Assembly: GCF_900115015.1 (NCBI RefSeq)
Contig: NZ_FOUZ01000001.1
Coordinates: 248,001 to 312,000, forward strand
DNA length: 64,000 nt
Source of the DNA: Algoriella xinjiangensis
GTDB taxonomy: Bacteria; Bacteroidota; Bacteroidia; Flavobacteriales; Weeksellaceae
Direction: 5' to 3'
This document shows, one piece after another, positions 55,626 through 64,000 of the stretch (the first letter of the stretch is position 1; each line of letters opens with the position of its first letter). A program made the position numbers and the translations under genes. The notes under the pieces are model-generated. The model was given only the letters and a program-made list of their open reading frames with translations, had not been told where the DNA came from and did no database searches.

Positions 55626-56027
55626 ATGAAAAAGTTATTCCTCTTAATATGCATCCCAATATTATTTTTGGCGTGTATAACAAACCAAACAACTTCTGTT
55701 CCTAATAAAGACGATAACTCGTTAAAATTTGAACCAAATGAGGAGGGCGATTATGATATTGTCGTTTTTGATCCTGATTATGAAGTCTATCTTAGAACAA
55801 CTGCTCCACCAAAATCATATTATTCGAAAGAATATTATGAATCGCAAAACAGACGATATGTGACAATTTGGAATCAGCGACACATGATGCCGATGGCTTA
55901 TAATCCAGATTTATATGCTGTAAGCATTGATTTGGATCCGAATATTGACTATGGTTTAGATTTTGAATATAAATTATTTAATTTCTTTCGCTTTATTGAA
56001 CATAAATATCGTGTCAGAATTAGATAA
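55626..56027 (+). CDS. Small lipoprotein, DUF6146-like
   Basis: 133 residues from ATG 55626; the longer frame crosses the divergent arsC gene and is rejected. The lipobox Cys is in LICIPILFLACITNQ. The mature part EEGDYDIVVFDPDYEVYLRT, RYVTIWNQRHMMPMAYNPDL and DPNIDYGLDFEYKLFNFFRF resembles the flavobacterial DUF6146 lipoproteins as I recall them. Function unknown. Confidence 0.75.
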   Translation: MKKLFLLICIPILFLACITNQTTSVPNKDDNSLKFEPNEEGDYDIVVFDPDYEVYLRTTAPPKSYYSKEYYESQNRRYVTIWNQRHMMPMAYNPDLYAVSIDLDPNIDYGLDFEYKLFNFFRFIEHKYRVRIR

Positions 56028-56034
56028 TATCGTT

Positions 56035-56042
56035 TATTTTTG
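56035..56042 (+). promoter_or_regulatory. Promoter -7 box (TATTTTTG) that decides the start of the next gene
   Basis: The box overlaps an in-frame TTG (56040) and lies 18 bases before ATG 56061, so the ATG is the likely start. Confidence 0.5.
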
Positions 56043-56060
56043 CAAGTCAATTTTAGAAAG

Positions 56061-56459
56061 ATGAACGAATACTCAACAGAAATATATAATCAAATAATTG
56101 AAACTTTTCCTGATTTAGAAGGTCAAAACGAATCAAATAATAATTTATTAAAATTTCATCTCGAAAATGAATATAAATCTACATTTGGCGATTTATACAT
56201 CGAAACATCCGAAGATGATAAAATTTGGGTGCGTGCCAATTCTCCTTTTACAACGTATGAGGTAGATTCTACAGAAGAACTTTTTTATATTTTAGAAGGT
56301 TTGATGTACAACGAATTATTTTGGGTAATTAGCTACGAAGGCGATGATTGGGATGATACATTTTTGATTTTGAAAGACCAAGAAATTAAAATAGAGGAAG
56401 GAATTACATACCATATACTTTCGTGGAATGGTAAAAATGATCAAACAATAAAACCGTAA
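56061..56459 (+). CDS. Small acidic protein of unknown function
   Basis: 132 residues from ATG 56061. No signal peptide. Two-layer-looking composition: KFHLENEYKSTFGDLYIETS, then EDDKIWVRANSPFTTYEVDS and LFWVISYEGDDWDDTFLILK. It is strongly acidic. No family recognised. Possibly an intracellular binding protein; no enzyme motif is visible. Confidence 0.65.
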   Translation: MNEYSTEIYNQIIETFPDLEGQNESNNNLLKFHLENEYKSTFGDLYIETSEDDKIWVRANSPFTTYEVDSTEELFYILEGLMYNELFWVISYEGDDWDDTFLILKDQEIKIEEGITYHILSWNGKNDQTIKP

Positions 56460-56491
56460 AATCTCATATATCCCAAAAACTTCAAATTTTA

Positions 56492-56499
56492 TACATTTG
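56492..56499 (+). promoter_or_regulatory. Promoter -7 box (TACATTTG) for prfB
   Basis: A perfect TAnnTTTG ending 5 bases before the prfB ATG, which implies a leaderless or nearly leaderless mRNA. Confidence 0.65.
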
Positions 56500-56504
56500 C
56501 AATT

Positions 56505-57605
56505 ATGTTTAACAACGAATTACTAAAAGATATCCAAAAACGTACGCAAGCTTTGCATGAATATTTGGAAATCGAACAAAAAGAAATCGAAGTCCAAAAT
56601 GAAGAAGAAATTGCTGCTTCGCCAGAATTTTGGAACAATCCAAAAGAAGCAGAAAATTTCATGAAAGTTTTACGCGGAAAAAAGAAATGGATTGATGCTT
56701 ATCAAACTATTGCAAATGCCGTAAATGATATTGAAGTTTTAGTAGAATTTAACCGCGAAGGCGATGTTTCTGATGCCGAAGTACAAGAACAATACGATAT
56801 TGTTGCAAAACTATTGGAAGATATCGAGTTCAAAAACATGCTTTCAGAAGAAGGAGATAATCTTGGCGCTGTTTTACAAATTACGGCTGGTGCCGGTGGT
56901 ACAGAATCGTGCGACTGGGCAAGTATGTTGATGCGTATGTATTTGATGTGGGCAGAAAAAAATGGCTACAAAGTAAAAGAGTTAAACTATCAAGCTGGTG
57001 ATGTTGCAGGTGTAAAAACGGTAACTTTAGAAATTGAAGGCGAATTTGCTTTCGGTTATTTAAAAGGCGAAAATGGTGTACATCGTTTGGTTCGTATTTC
57101 GCCATTTGATAGCAATGCGAAACGACACACAAGTTTTGTTTCCGTTTATGTTTCGCCTATTGTTGATGATACAATAGAAATTGACATTAATCCGGCTGAT
57201 ATAGAATTACAAACTTCTCGTTCTGGAGGTGCCGGTGGTCAAAATGTAAATAAAGTAGAAACTAAAGTTCAGTTAACACATAAACCTACAGGAATTATGG
57301 TGGTTTGTCAAATTGAGCGTTCGCAATTAGGAAACCGCGAGCGTGCAATGGAAATGTTGAAATCTGAATTATATAAAATAGAGTTAGACAAAAAAATGGC
57401 TGCTCGAAACGAAATTGAAGCTGGTAAGATGAAAATCGAATGGGGTTCTCAAATTCGAAATTACGTCATGCATCCATACAAATTAGTGAAAGATGTACGT
57501 ACAGGTCACGAAACTGGAAATGTAGATGCAGTGATGAATGGTGAAATCGATGATTTCTTAAAAGCTTTCTTGATGTTGATGGGACAAAAAGAAACATCAA
57601 AATAA
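56505..57605 (+). CDS. prfB: Peptide chain release factor 2, without the programmed frameshift
   Basis: 366 residues in one continuous frame. The Ser-Pro-Phe anticodon-like motif is in [20 protein letters not shown] and the catalytic Gly-Gly-Gln in [20 protein letters not shown], so it recognises UGA and UAA. Where many bacteria have an in-frame UGA after codon 25 (Arg-Gly-Tyr-Leu region), this gene reads [11 protein letters not shown] straight through, so autoregulation by frameshifting is absent. trkA follows 23 bases later. Confidence 0.95.
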   Translation: MFNNELLKDIQKRTQALHEYLEIEQKEIEVQNEEEIAASPEFWNNPKEAENFMKVLRGKKKWIDAYQTIANAVNDIEVLVEFNREGDVSDAEVQEQYDIVAKLLEDIEFKNMLSEEGDNLGAVLQITAGAGGTESCDWASMLMRMYLMWAEKNGYKVKELNYQAGDVAGVKTVTLEIEGEFAFGYLKGENGVHRLVRISPFDSNAKRHTSFVSVYVSPIVDDTIEIDINPADIELQTSRSGGAGGQNVNKVETKVQLTHKPTGIMVVCQIERSQLGNRERAMEMLKSELYKIELDKKMAARNEIEAGKMKIEWGSQIRNYVMHPYKLVKDVRTGHETGNVDAVMNGEIDDFLKAFLMLMGQKETSK

Positions 57606-57628
57606 ATTTCACATTTAAAATTTCTTAA

Positions 57629-58996
57629 ATGAAAATCATTATCGGAGGTGCTGGTGAAGTAGGATTTCACTTAGCAAAATTACTATCTAATGAGATGAAT
57701 GATATCGTCATTATGGATATGGATAAAGAAAAATTAGCCATGATCGAAAACTCATTAGATGTAATGGCTTATCGCGGTGATATCACGTCTTTCAAAGCAT
57801 TGAGAGAAGTTGGGGTTGACGAAGCAGATATGTTTATTTCTGTTACTCATCTTCAAAATACAAATATTACCAGCGCTTCTATCGCCAAAGATTTGGGTGC
57901 AAAACGTACTTTAGCACGTATTTCTAATCCCGAATTTTTGCACAAAGAAAATCAACTTTGGGTACAAGGAATGGGGATTGATGCCTTAATCAGTCCCGAA
58001 AAATTAGCCGCCGACGAAATTTATTCGTTGGTACAACAATCTGCTTTTAATGCGATGCATCCTTTCGCAAATGGTCAGTTGTTTATGGTTGGAACTGTTT
58101 TGGACAAAGATTGCAAAATTTTGGACAAAAAGTACAAAGACATGTACATTACAGCAAAAGGTGGCGACGAAAATCTTTTGATTCCAATTGCGATTATTCG
58201 AAGTAATGAGCGTGGCGAATACAAAACAATTATTCCCGAACCTGATACTGATTTTAGAATAGATGATCACGTTTATTTTATCGTAAAAAAATCTGGAATC
58301 TTAGAAATTTATAAAATTTTAGGTAAAAAACAAGAGTATTTTAAAAATGTAATTGTTTTGGGCGGAGGAAGTATTGGTGTAAAAACGTCTAAACTTCTTA
58401 AAGAAAATAAACACAATGTAAAACTGTTAGAAATCAATCGAAATAAAGCATTTGATTTAGCAGACGAATTAAATAACATATTGATTATTAACGGTGACGG
58501 GCGTGATGGTGAGCTATTAACAGAAGAAGGTATTTCTGATTCTGACGCATTTATTGCCGTTACAGGAAGTTCGGAAACCAACATTATGTCATGTCTTTTG
58601 GCAAAATCAAAAGGTGTTAAAAAAACGATTGCTTTAGTCGAAAATATCGACTATATTCATCTAAGCCACGAAGTTGGAATTAATGCTTTTATCAATAAAA
58701 AATTGTTAACTGCAGATAGTATTTTCCGATATATTCGTCAAGGCTCTGTGATTGATGTAACTGGAATTTCTGATTTAGACGCCGAAGTTTTAGAGTTCAA
58801 AATTCACGAAGATTCAGAAATTGCCTACAAAAATGTTCATGATTTTCCGTTCAAAAATGGAGCAATTATCGCAGGAATTGTTCGTAGAAATGATGGTTTT
58901 ATACCAACTAAAGATTTTGTTATCGAACCAAATGACCATGTTGTGGTTTTCAGTCAAGCCAATTTAATTCCAAAAGTGACAAAATATTTTAAATAA
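57629..58996 (+). CDS. trkA: Trk potassium uptake regulatory protein TrkA
   Basis: 455 residues: two RCK_N/RCK_C pairs. The first NAD loop is IIGGAGEVGFHLAKLLSNEM and the second VIVLGGGSIGVKTSKLLKEN, each followed by an acidic strand end (VIMDMDKEK; LLEINRNK). It is the cytoplasmic gating ring of the Trk K+ system and binds NAD(H)/ATP. The stop overlaps the trkH start (TAATG), so the two are co-translated. Confidence 0.95.
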   Translation: MKIIIGGAGEVGFHLAKLLSNEMNDIVIMDMDKEKLAMIENSLDVMAYRGDITSFKALREVGVDEADMFISVTHLQNTNITSASIAKDLGAKRTLARISNPEFLHKENQLWVQGMGIDALISPEKLAADEIYSLVQQSAFNAMHPFANGQLFMVGTVLDKDCKILDKKYKDMYITAKGGDENLLIPIAIIRSNERGEYKTIIPEPDTDFRIDDHVYFIVKKSGILEIYKILGKKQEYFKNVIVLGGGSIGVKTSKLLKENKHNVKLLEINRNKAFDLADELNNILIINGDGRDGELLTEEGISDSDAFIAVTGSSETNIMSCLLAKSKGVKKTIALVENIDYIHLSHEVGINAFINKKLLTADSIFRYIRQGSVIDVTGISDLDAEVLEFKIHEDSEIAYKNVHDFPFKNGAIIAGIVRRNDGFIPTKDFVIEPNDHVVVFSQANLIPKVTKYFK

Positions 58997-60537
58997 TGAA
59001 ATCATTAAACATCAAAGTAATTCTTAACCTTTCGGGTGTTTTATTATTACTAAATGCGCTGTTCATGTTTATCGCAACATGCGTTAGCATTTATTTTGAT
59101 GATCACCTAACCTACCCTTTTCTGCTTTCAGGATTTTTGGTGGGATTTGGAGGTTTTGCAATGATGTTTTTAACACGTGACAGACGCAAAGATATCAACA
59201 AACGCGAAGGTTATATCGTTGTTTGTGTAGGTTGGCTCTTCTTGATTTTGTCTGGATGTTTGCCTTATGTAACTTCACTTTTTTTTCTACCAAATGATCA
59301 TATAATTGCAGAAAATTTTAGTGTCGTCAACATTATTTATGAAACCGTTTCGGGTTATACAGCCACGGGAACGTCTATTTATGATGATGTAGAAAGTCTG
59401 CCAAAAAGTATTTTGTTTTGGCGAAGTACAACCAATTGGATTGGTGGTATGGGAATTATCGTTTTGACAATTGCTATTTTACCGTTTTTAGGAATTGGTG
59501 GACGACAACTTTTTATGGCCGAAGCGCCCGGAATTTATACCGATAAAATACATCCTAGAATCACAGAAACTGCAAAAAATCTTTGGTTGGTTTACCTTGG
59601 TTTGACTGCTTTTTTTGCCGCTCTTTTATATTTTGGAGGAATGAATCTTTTTGATGCTGCAAACCATTCTATGAGTGTTATTGCAACGGCAGGTTTTTCT
59701 ACTAAAAATGAGGGAATTATGTATTGGAATAACAATGTTTTTATTCAATATGTACTAATTGTGATGATGTTTTTGGGCGGAACAAACTTTGCTTTAATTT
59801 ATTTAATGATTAAAGGTCAGTTCAAAAAAATATGGAAAAACGAAGAATTTAGATGGTGGGTTGGCTTAATTGCAGTAACCACAATTATTGTTTTTTTCGC
59901 ACTATTTTACATTGTTTATCCAACATATTCTACCGAAACATATTCGTGGTTTAACTTCGAACATTCATTCCGAAGTTCACTATTTCACGTTGTTTCAATC
60001 GCTTCTACAACAGCTTTAGCAATGGAAGATTATACAAGTTGGTTAAGTATTACAACACTCATCTTTTTCTCCTTATTTTTCATCGGAGGTTCGGCTGGTT
60101 CTACATCTGGAGGAATTACCGTAATTCGCCATGTCATTTTATTAAAAAATAGTTGGGTTGAGTTTAAACGTATTTTACATCCAAATGCAATAATCCCAGT
60201 TCGTTATAACAATCGTTCACTCAATCAATCTATTGTATTCCATGTCATGGCATTTTTTGTCATGTTTATGTTTACGTGGATTGCCAGTTCTATTTTATTC
60301 GCAATGTTGAATTATGGGATAACTATGAGTTTTCAAAACATCTTGACATCGCTTACTATAACCGCATCTACACTAGGAAATGTTGGACCAGGAATCGGAG
60401 AATACGGACCAGGATCGTCAATGAATTCCTTATCAGATGGCGCAAAATTATTGTGTTGTTTTTTAATGATTTTGGGTAGATTAGAATTATTTACAATCTT
60501 AATTTTATTTACACCAGCTTTCTGGAAAAATACTTAA
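58996..60537 (+). CDS. trkH: Trk potassium transporter membrane subunit TrkH
   Basis: 513 residues with about ten membrane segments and four selectivity-loop regions such as YETVSGYTATGTSIYDDVES, STTNWIGGMGIIVLTIAILP, MSVIATAGFSTKNEGIMYWN and GGSAGSTSGGITVIRHVILL, and LTITASTLGNVGPGIGEYGP near the end. It is the K+ pore working with TrkA. Its stop shares TTAA with the convergent glycosyltransferase stop. Confidence 0.95.
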   Translation: MKSLNIKVILNLSGVLLLLNALFMFIATCVSIYFDDHLTYPFLLSGFLVGFGGFAMMFLTRDRRKDINKREGYIVVCVGWLFLILSGCLPYVTSLFFLPNDHIIAENFSVVNIIYETVSGYTATGTSIYDDVESLPKSILFWRSTTNWIGGMGIIVLTIAILPFLGIGGRQLFMAEAPGIYTDKIHPRITETAKNLWLVYLGLTAFFAALLYFGGMNLFDAANHSMSVIATAGFSTKNEGIMYWNNNVFIQYVLIVMMFLGGTNFALIYLMIKGQFKKIWKNEEFRWWVGLIAVTTIIVFFALFYIVYPTYSTETYSWFNFEHSFRSSLFHVVSIASTTALAMEDYTSWLSITTLIFFSLFFIGGSAGSTSGGITVIRHVILLKNSWVEFKRILHPNAIIPVRYNNRSLNQSIVFHVMAFFVMFMFTWIASSILFAMLNYGITMSFQNILTSLTITASTLGNVGPGIGEYGPGSSMNSLSDGAKLLCCFLMILGRLELFTILILFTPAFWKNT

Positions 60538-61508
60538 ACACTATGTTGAGTCATCAAATGTGATATTATTTCTTCTGCTTGATCAGGAAAATATTTGTGA
60601 ATTATCTTGCTCGAATCAACCCATTTTTGAATTTTTTCACGACTCAAATCGTACGAATAATCAACACCAATATTCTTTAAAGCCTCGCAATTACACATTT
60701 GCTCGTATTGCCCTTTTATTGGAATCACAAATAACTTTTTCTCTAAATAAATAGATTCAGCAGGCAATTCAAAACCTGCACCACATAAAACGCCTTTGCA
60801 ATTTGCTAAAGTTTGTGTAAATAAATCTTCGTCTATAGGAAAAATTTCTACATTAAACTGAGTTGTTTTTGTTTTTACAAAAGGAGAAAAAACTTTCCAA
60901 TTTGATTCTTTTACAGATGATAAACATTCTATAATTTCGTTTGGATGAAAACTTGGTAAATAAACCAAATAAAATTCTTCTTGTTTTGTATCTAATTCAC
61001 GAATTTTATCACGAATAATTGGTAAAAAAATTGAATCATTATATGTTTCAAAATGAAAACCATAATGAGTTGTTGTTGGCGCATAATATTTAATTATTTT
61101 CTCTCCAATTTTATTTTTCACTTTGGGAGTTTCATCAAATAAAAGTGATGCTTGATGACTTAAACCAATAATTTTTTTCTTCTTTTTTTTAGCTGAATGC
61201 GCAGTTATTGGCTCAAAATCATTGATAATTACATCATAATCATCAATCGGAAAATGGTTAACTTCATTCAGAAAAGATTTAAAACTATTGTGTTTAATAA
61301 TCTTTTTATAAGAAATTTTACCGAGTTGATTATAAAATAAAGACAAACCTTGCCTTTGTTTTACATCATAATTATCTAGTTTTAATTGTGAGTTAGATCC
61401 ACTCATAAACACATCTAATTCACCATAATTTTCAAGAATTGGCAACATTTTTTGCGCACGAGCCAAATGCCCATTACCCGTTCCTTGCAAAGCGTATAAA
61501 ATCTTCAT
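60534..61508 (-). CDS. GT-B fold glycosyltransferase-like protein
   Basis: 324 residues. ILYALQGTGNGHLARAQKML at the start is the MurG/UGT-like glycine loop, and GVLCGAGFELPAESIYLEKK with the following PIKGQYEQMCNCEAL is the nucleotide-sugar end. IGLSHQASLLFDETP is also typical of this flavobacterial family. The product is unknown, but it lies directly next to the LpxH-like gene, with 0 bases between, which suggests lipid or envelope glycan work. Confidence 0.83.
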   Translation of the reverse strand: MKILYALQGTGNGHLARAQKMLPILENYGELDVFMSGSNSQLKLDNYDVKQRQGLSLFYNQLGKISYKKIIKHNSFKSFLNEVNHFPIDDYDVIINDFEPITAHSAKKKKKKIIGLSHQASLLFDETPKVKNKIGEKIIKYYAPTTTHYGFHFETYNDSIFLPIIRDKIRELDTKQEEFYLVYLPSFHPNEIIECLSSVKESNWKVFSPFVKTKTTQFNVEIFPIDEDLFTQTLANCKGVLCGAGFELPAESIYLEKKLFVIPIKGQYEQMCNCEALKNIGVDYSYDLSREKIQKWVDSSKIIHKYFPDQAEEIISHLMTQHSV

Positions 61509-62333
61509 TTACTTATTATTTAAAATTGAAATAATCAATTCATCAAGTGAATAATTAAACTCAACTTCCTCTAAATTCTGCATTAATTCTTTTTTATGAT
61601 CTTCAAAATAAAAAATTGTCCATTGATTATTCTCAAATTCTAAAGCCGAAAGATTTTCTATCCAATCGCCCGAATTCATATAAATACAATTTCCTTTTTC
61701 TGTCTTTACTTTTCGCAATTGTGGTTGATGAATATGTCCGCAAACAACATAATCGTACTGATTTTCTATGGCTAATTCGGCAGCAGTTTGTTCGAAATCA
61801 TTAATATGTTTAACTGCTTTTTTAACTGAATTTTTAATCTTTTTTGAAAGCGAATACTTCTCTTTTCCAAAAAATTCTAATCCTAAATTAATAATATGAT
61901 TGAATTGAATTAAACGATCGTATCCCCAACCGCCAAGTTTCGCAACCCATTTGGAATGTTGTATAGAAGCATCAAACACATCTCCATGAAAAATCCACGC
62001 TACTTTATCAACTTGTTTCAACATATATTTGTCTGTCAACAAAATGTTTCCAAAACTCATTGTTTTGAATTTTCGTAGTAATTCGTCATGATTTCCTGTA
62101 ATATAAATAATTGGAATTCCTTGCTCCGAAAGATTTAATAAATAACTAATTACCTGAAGATGTGCTTCTGGAAAATAACTTTTCTTAAAATTCCAAATAT
62201 CAACAATATCACCATTCAAAATAATTTTTTTGGGATTGATAGATTGTAGATAAGCCAACAATTCTTGTGCTTTACAACCATAAGTTCCTAAGTGAACATC
62301 CGAAATAATTACAACATCAAGATTACGTCTCAT
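61509..62333 (-). CDS. UDP-2,3-diacylglucosamine diphosphatase-like metallophosphoesterase (LpxH type)
   Basis: 274 residues of the calcineurin-like fold: VVIISDVHLGTYG, KIILNGDIVDIWNF, IYITGNHDELLRKF, AWIFHGDVFDASIQHSKWVA and VVCGHIHQPQLRKV give the complete set of metal ligands. LpxH hydrolyses UDP-2,3-diacylglucosamine in lipid A synthesis. Many Bacteroidota carry several paralogues, so the exact substrate is not certain. Start 62333, before the glycosyltransferase. Confidence 0.87.
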   Translation of the reverse strand: MRRNLDVVIISDVHLGTYGCKAQELLAYLQSINPKKIILNGDIVDIWNFKKSYFPEAHLQVISYLLNLSEQGIPIIYITGNHDELLRKFKTMSFGNILLTDKYMLKQVDKVAWIFHGDVFDASIQHSKWVAKLGGWGYDRLIQFNHIINLGLEFFGKEKYSLSKKIKNSVKKAVKHINDFEQTAAELAIENQYDYVVCGHIHQPQLRKVKTEKGNCIYMNSGDWIENLSALEFENNQWTIFYFEDHKKELMQNLEEVEFNYSLDELIISILNNK

Positions 62334-62374
62334 TGATTTTTATTTAAATTTCGGTATCAAATATTACTTAAACA

Positions 62375-62407
62375 TTGTCTAAATCTTATGAAATCTTTAT
62401 AAATTTG
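62375..62407 (+). promoter_or_regulatory. Promoter of the HMA-domain gene (TTG ... TAAATTTG)
   Basis: TTG at 62375-62377 and a perfect TAAATTTG at 62400-62407, 22 bases apart, near the upper end of the usual spacing. The ATG lies 18 bases further. Confidence 0.6.
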
Positions 62408-62425
62408 AGTCTAAATTGTAAAATT

Positions 62426-62638
62426 ATGTCAGAATTAAAATTCAAAACAAATATAAATTGTGATAGTTGTATCAAATCTGTTAAACCATTTTTGGACGAA
62501 GTTGTTGGTGAAGATAACTGGAAGGTTGATACAAGTGACGAGAAAAAGATTTTAACTGTAACAACGACTGAAGATGAAGATGATGTTGTAGAAGCGGTTA
62601 CTGATGCTGGATTTAAAATTCAGAAATTAGATAATTAA
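62426..62638 (+). CDS. Heavy-metal-associated (HMA) domain protein, CopZ-like
   Basis: 70 residues from ATG 62426; the longer frame begins inside the promoter. KFKTNINCDSCIKSVKPFLD contains the metal site Cys-x-x-Cys, and the fold ends VVEAVTDAGFKIQKLDN. It is probably a soluble metallochaperone for Cu(I) or a related metal. No P-type ATPase or metal regulator is nearby. The linker DEDD is unusually acidic. Confidence 0.88.
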   Translation: MSELKFKTNINCDSCIKSVKPFLDEVVGEDNWKVDTSDEKKILTVTTTEDEDDVVEAVTDAGFKIQKLDN

Positions 62639-62639
62639 T

Positions 62640-62672
62640 AAAAAAAGCGATTCAAAATTGAATCGCTTTTTT
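62640..62672 (+). terminator. Terminator after the HMA gene; copy 1 of a duplicated hairpin
   Basis: AAAAAAGCGATTCAA and TTGAATCGCTTTTTT form a perfect stem. The same hairpin appears at 63620-63653. Confidence 0.9.
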
Positions 62673-62694
62673 GTTATTATTAAGAATATTAAAA

Positions 62695-63468
62695 TTATTT
62701 CTTAACTACTTTTTGAGTTGCAGTTTTACCGTTTGTAGTTGTTTTAACTACATAAGTTCCTTTAGTTAAAGAAGAAACATTTACGTTTTGAACTCCATTA
62801 ACTTCAAAAGATTTTACCAATTGTCCGTTCATGTTATAAACTTCTACAGTTGATTTTTCTTTAACAGAAAATAATGCATCGTTATTCCAAATTGTACTGA
62901 ATACAGCTTTAGAAGCATTTAAATCATCTAAACCTAATGAATTTGCAGTCCAAATTACATTATCTACTGTAAATTGTTTATTACCAGCTACAGTTCCACC
63001 TGCATAAGAAATTTTAACTTTTACTGCACCAGCCTTTTTAACTGAAGTTGTTGAAGTAAATACTGTTGTTTGTGCTCCTGATCCTTCTCCAAATGGAGCA
63101 ATTGCATTTACTTGTACACCATCTACATAAACAGCAATAGTTCTTATGCTACCTCCTGTAAATGCTTTTCTATAAGAAAATGTAAATTCACCAACTCCAT
63201 TAGGAATAGTAAATTCAACTGAACTTGGTTCATCTGATCTTCTTAGCATAATTCCTTTTGAATTTTGAATAGAAGAATCATCAGGAGTTCCTAAACCTTC
63301 ATTTCTCGATTGTACAAAACTTACATTAACACCAGCTGTTTCTCCTGCAAAAGAACCATCTGCATAACTAGTAGTTAAAACTGATTGTTTTTCAAAAGAT
63401 TCAGAACCTTGTGCAAAAGATAAAGTTGAAAAAGCAGCAACAGCTACTAAAGAATAGAATTTTTTCAT
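62695..63468 (-). CDS. Secreted protein with T9SS type A sorting domain
   Basis: 257 residues from ATG 63468, where a signal peptide begins (MKKFYSLVAVAAFSTLSFAQ); the 25-residue longer frame is rejected. The middle is a beta-sandwich-like domain (VEFTIPNGVGEFTFSYRKAF, VYVDGVQVNAIAPFGEGSGA, GGTVAGNKQFTVDNVIWTAN), perhaps carbohydrate-binding. The end (STVEVYNMNGQLVKSFEVNG with GTYVVKTTTNGKTATQKVVK) is a clear type A sorting domain. Function unknown. Similar terminators flank it on both sides. Confidence 0.87.
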   Translation of the reverse strand: MKKFYSLVAVAAFSTLSFAQGSESFEKQSVLTTSYADGSFAGETAGVNVSFVQSRNEGLGTPDDSSIQNSKGIMLRRSDEPSSVEFTIPNGVGEFTFSYRKAFTGGSIRTIAVYVDGVQVNAIAPFGEGSGAQTTVFTSTTSVKKAGAVKVKISYAGGTVAGNKQFTVDNVIWTANSLGLDDLNASKAVFSTIWNNDALFSVKEKSTVEVYNMNGQLVKSFEVNGVQNVNVSSLTKGTYVVKTTTNGKTATQKVVKK

Positions 63469-63619
63469 ATTTATATTTTTAAATTTATTAATAACAAATA
63501 TAGGATTAAAATTTAATTTTATAAAACATTTTAAACTCCGCAAAATTATTTAACCATTTATTAATCTTGGACATAACTGCTAAAAAACACAAACACAATA
63601 ATAGATATACATTATTCAC

Positions 63620-63653
63620 AAAAAAAGCGATTCAAAATTGAATCGCTTTTTTT
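63620..63653 (-). terminator. Terminator before lpd end; copy 2 of the duplicated hairpin
   Basis: The 20-base core GCGATTCAAAATTGAATCGC is identical to the hairpin at 62640-62672. It sits 28 bases after the lpd stop; A and T runs occur on both sides. Confidence 0.9.
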
Positions 63654-63680
63654 GTTATTCTTTATAATTAATTCTATTTC

Positions 63681-64000
63681 TTAAATATGAATTGCATGAC
63701 CATAAGCATCTTCTACAGCCTCCATAATAGCTTCTGCCATTGTTGGGTGTGCATGTACAGATTTCATAATTTCGTGTCCTGTCGTTTCTAATTTACGTGC
63801 TACAACTGCTTCTGCAATCATTTCTGTAACACCATCACCAATCATGTGACAACCTAACCATTCACCATATTTAGCATCAAATACAACTTTTACAAATCCA
63901 TCAGCAGCTCCGTTTGCAACAGCTTTACCGTTTGCAGAGAAAGGAAATTTACCAACTTTTACTTCGTAACCTGCTTCTTTTGCTTTTGCTTCTGTTAAAC
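63681..64000 (-). CDS. lpd: Dihydrolipoyl dehydrogenase, C-terminal 106 codons only
   Basis: Only the dimerisation domain is in the window, read from the right edge: EVKVGKFPFSANGKAVANGA, GWVKVV-type strand (here GFVKVVFDAKYGEWLGCHMI), then AEAVVARKLETTGHEIMKSV and HAHPTMAEAIMEAVEDAYGH, ending AIHI. The His-Pro-Thr-x-x-Glu is the active-site dyad. E3 of the pyruvate, 2-oxoglutarate or branched-chain dehydrogenase complexes. The FAD and NAD domains lie outside. Confidence 0.93.
   Translation of the reverse strand, partial: LTEAKAKEAGYEVKVGKFPFSANGKAVANGAADGFVKVVFDAKYGEWLGCHMIGDGVTEMIAEAVVARKLETTGHEIMKSVHAHPTMAEAIMEAVEDAYGHAIHI

Noticed and set aside
56505-57605. Annotation as release factor 1
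   Set aside because: The anticodon-like tripeptide is Ser-Pro-Phe, not Pro-x-Thr, so this is RF2.

Overview
This AT-rich window is a chromosomal segment of a Bacteroidota bacterium of the order Flavobacteriales. The main reasons are a type IX secretion/gliding locus (porV-porU divergent from gldJ, then murF), a gldI-like gene, several proteins with T9SS C-terminal sorting domains, and repeated TAnnTTTG promoter boxes. A GH109 enzyme that closely resembles my memory of the Elizabethkingia protein and the low G+C make a Weeksellaceae member (Empedobacter-like) a reasonable guess, but this is not proven. I see no rRNA, tRNA, CRISPR array, prophage or complete insertion sequence. Most of the window is ordinary core genome with unusually rich RNA-level features between the genes.

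Layout. 1-6.2 kb: porV (partial) and porU on the minus strand, gldJ on the plus strand. 6.2-15.4 kb: GNAT, murF, a frameshifted DUF922-like gene, two secreted endonuclease I-like proteins with sorting tails, a TalC-type transaldolase, an SDR, a small decayed gene and oligopeptidase B. 15.5-19 kb: a palindromic intergenic repeat, recQ-like helicase, fmt and an HU gene. 19-22.4 kb: outer-membrane barrel plus MFS operon, with a candidate small RNA upstream. 22.4-28 kb: GNAT, tyrS with a tyrosine-rich leader peptide and attenuator, a TPR-like protein, two related sRNA-like elements around a CWC/DUF5522 protein, and brnQ. 28-34.5 kb: a CreD/winged-helix membrane operon, SDR, DUF1294, MFS and aldo/keto reductase. 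34.7-42.8 kb: a beta-propeller LytS-type sensor with a LytTR regulator, an OYE-VOC-MFS operon and ndh.

42.8-50.2 kb: a lipoprotein, a zinc-ribbon-family protein without cysteines, a Nif3-like protein, GNAT, and a three-gene GH109 / nucleotidyltransferase / NahK-like kinase set that reads as an N-acetylgalactosamine salvage route, then a ChaN-like protein. 50.3-64 kb: an ABC exporter, nrnA-gldI-cyclophilin/FKBP, ArsC-like, two small hypotheticals, prfB (no programmed frameshift), trkA-trkH, a glycosyltransferase with an LpxH-like phosphatase, an HMA protein, a T9SS cargo protein and the 3' end of lpd.

The strongest new lead is the tyrS leader (24514-24689). A promoter box is followed at once by a 31-codon ORF with five Tyr codons, then by a GC-rich terminator that ends just before tyrS. 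A GCUCGGG segment inside the leader ORF can pair with the first terminator arm. Next come the two sRNA-like elements that share a block (about 25812-25957 and 26465-26576), the candidate GalNAc salvage cluster, and two genes caught in decay.
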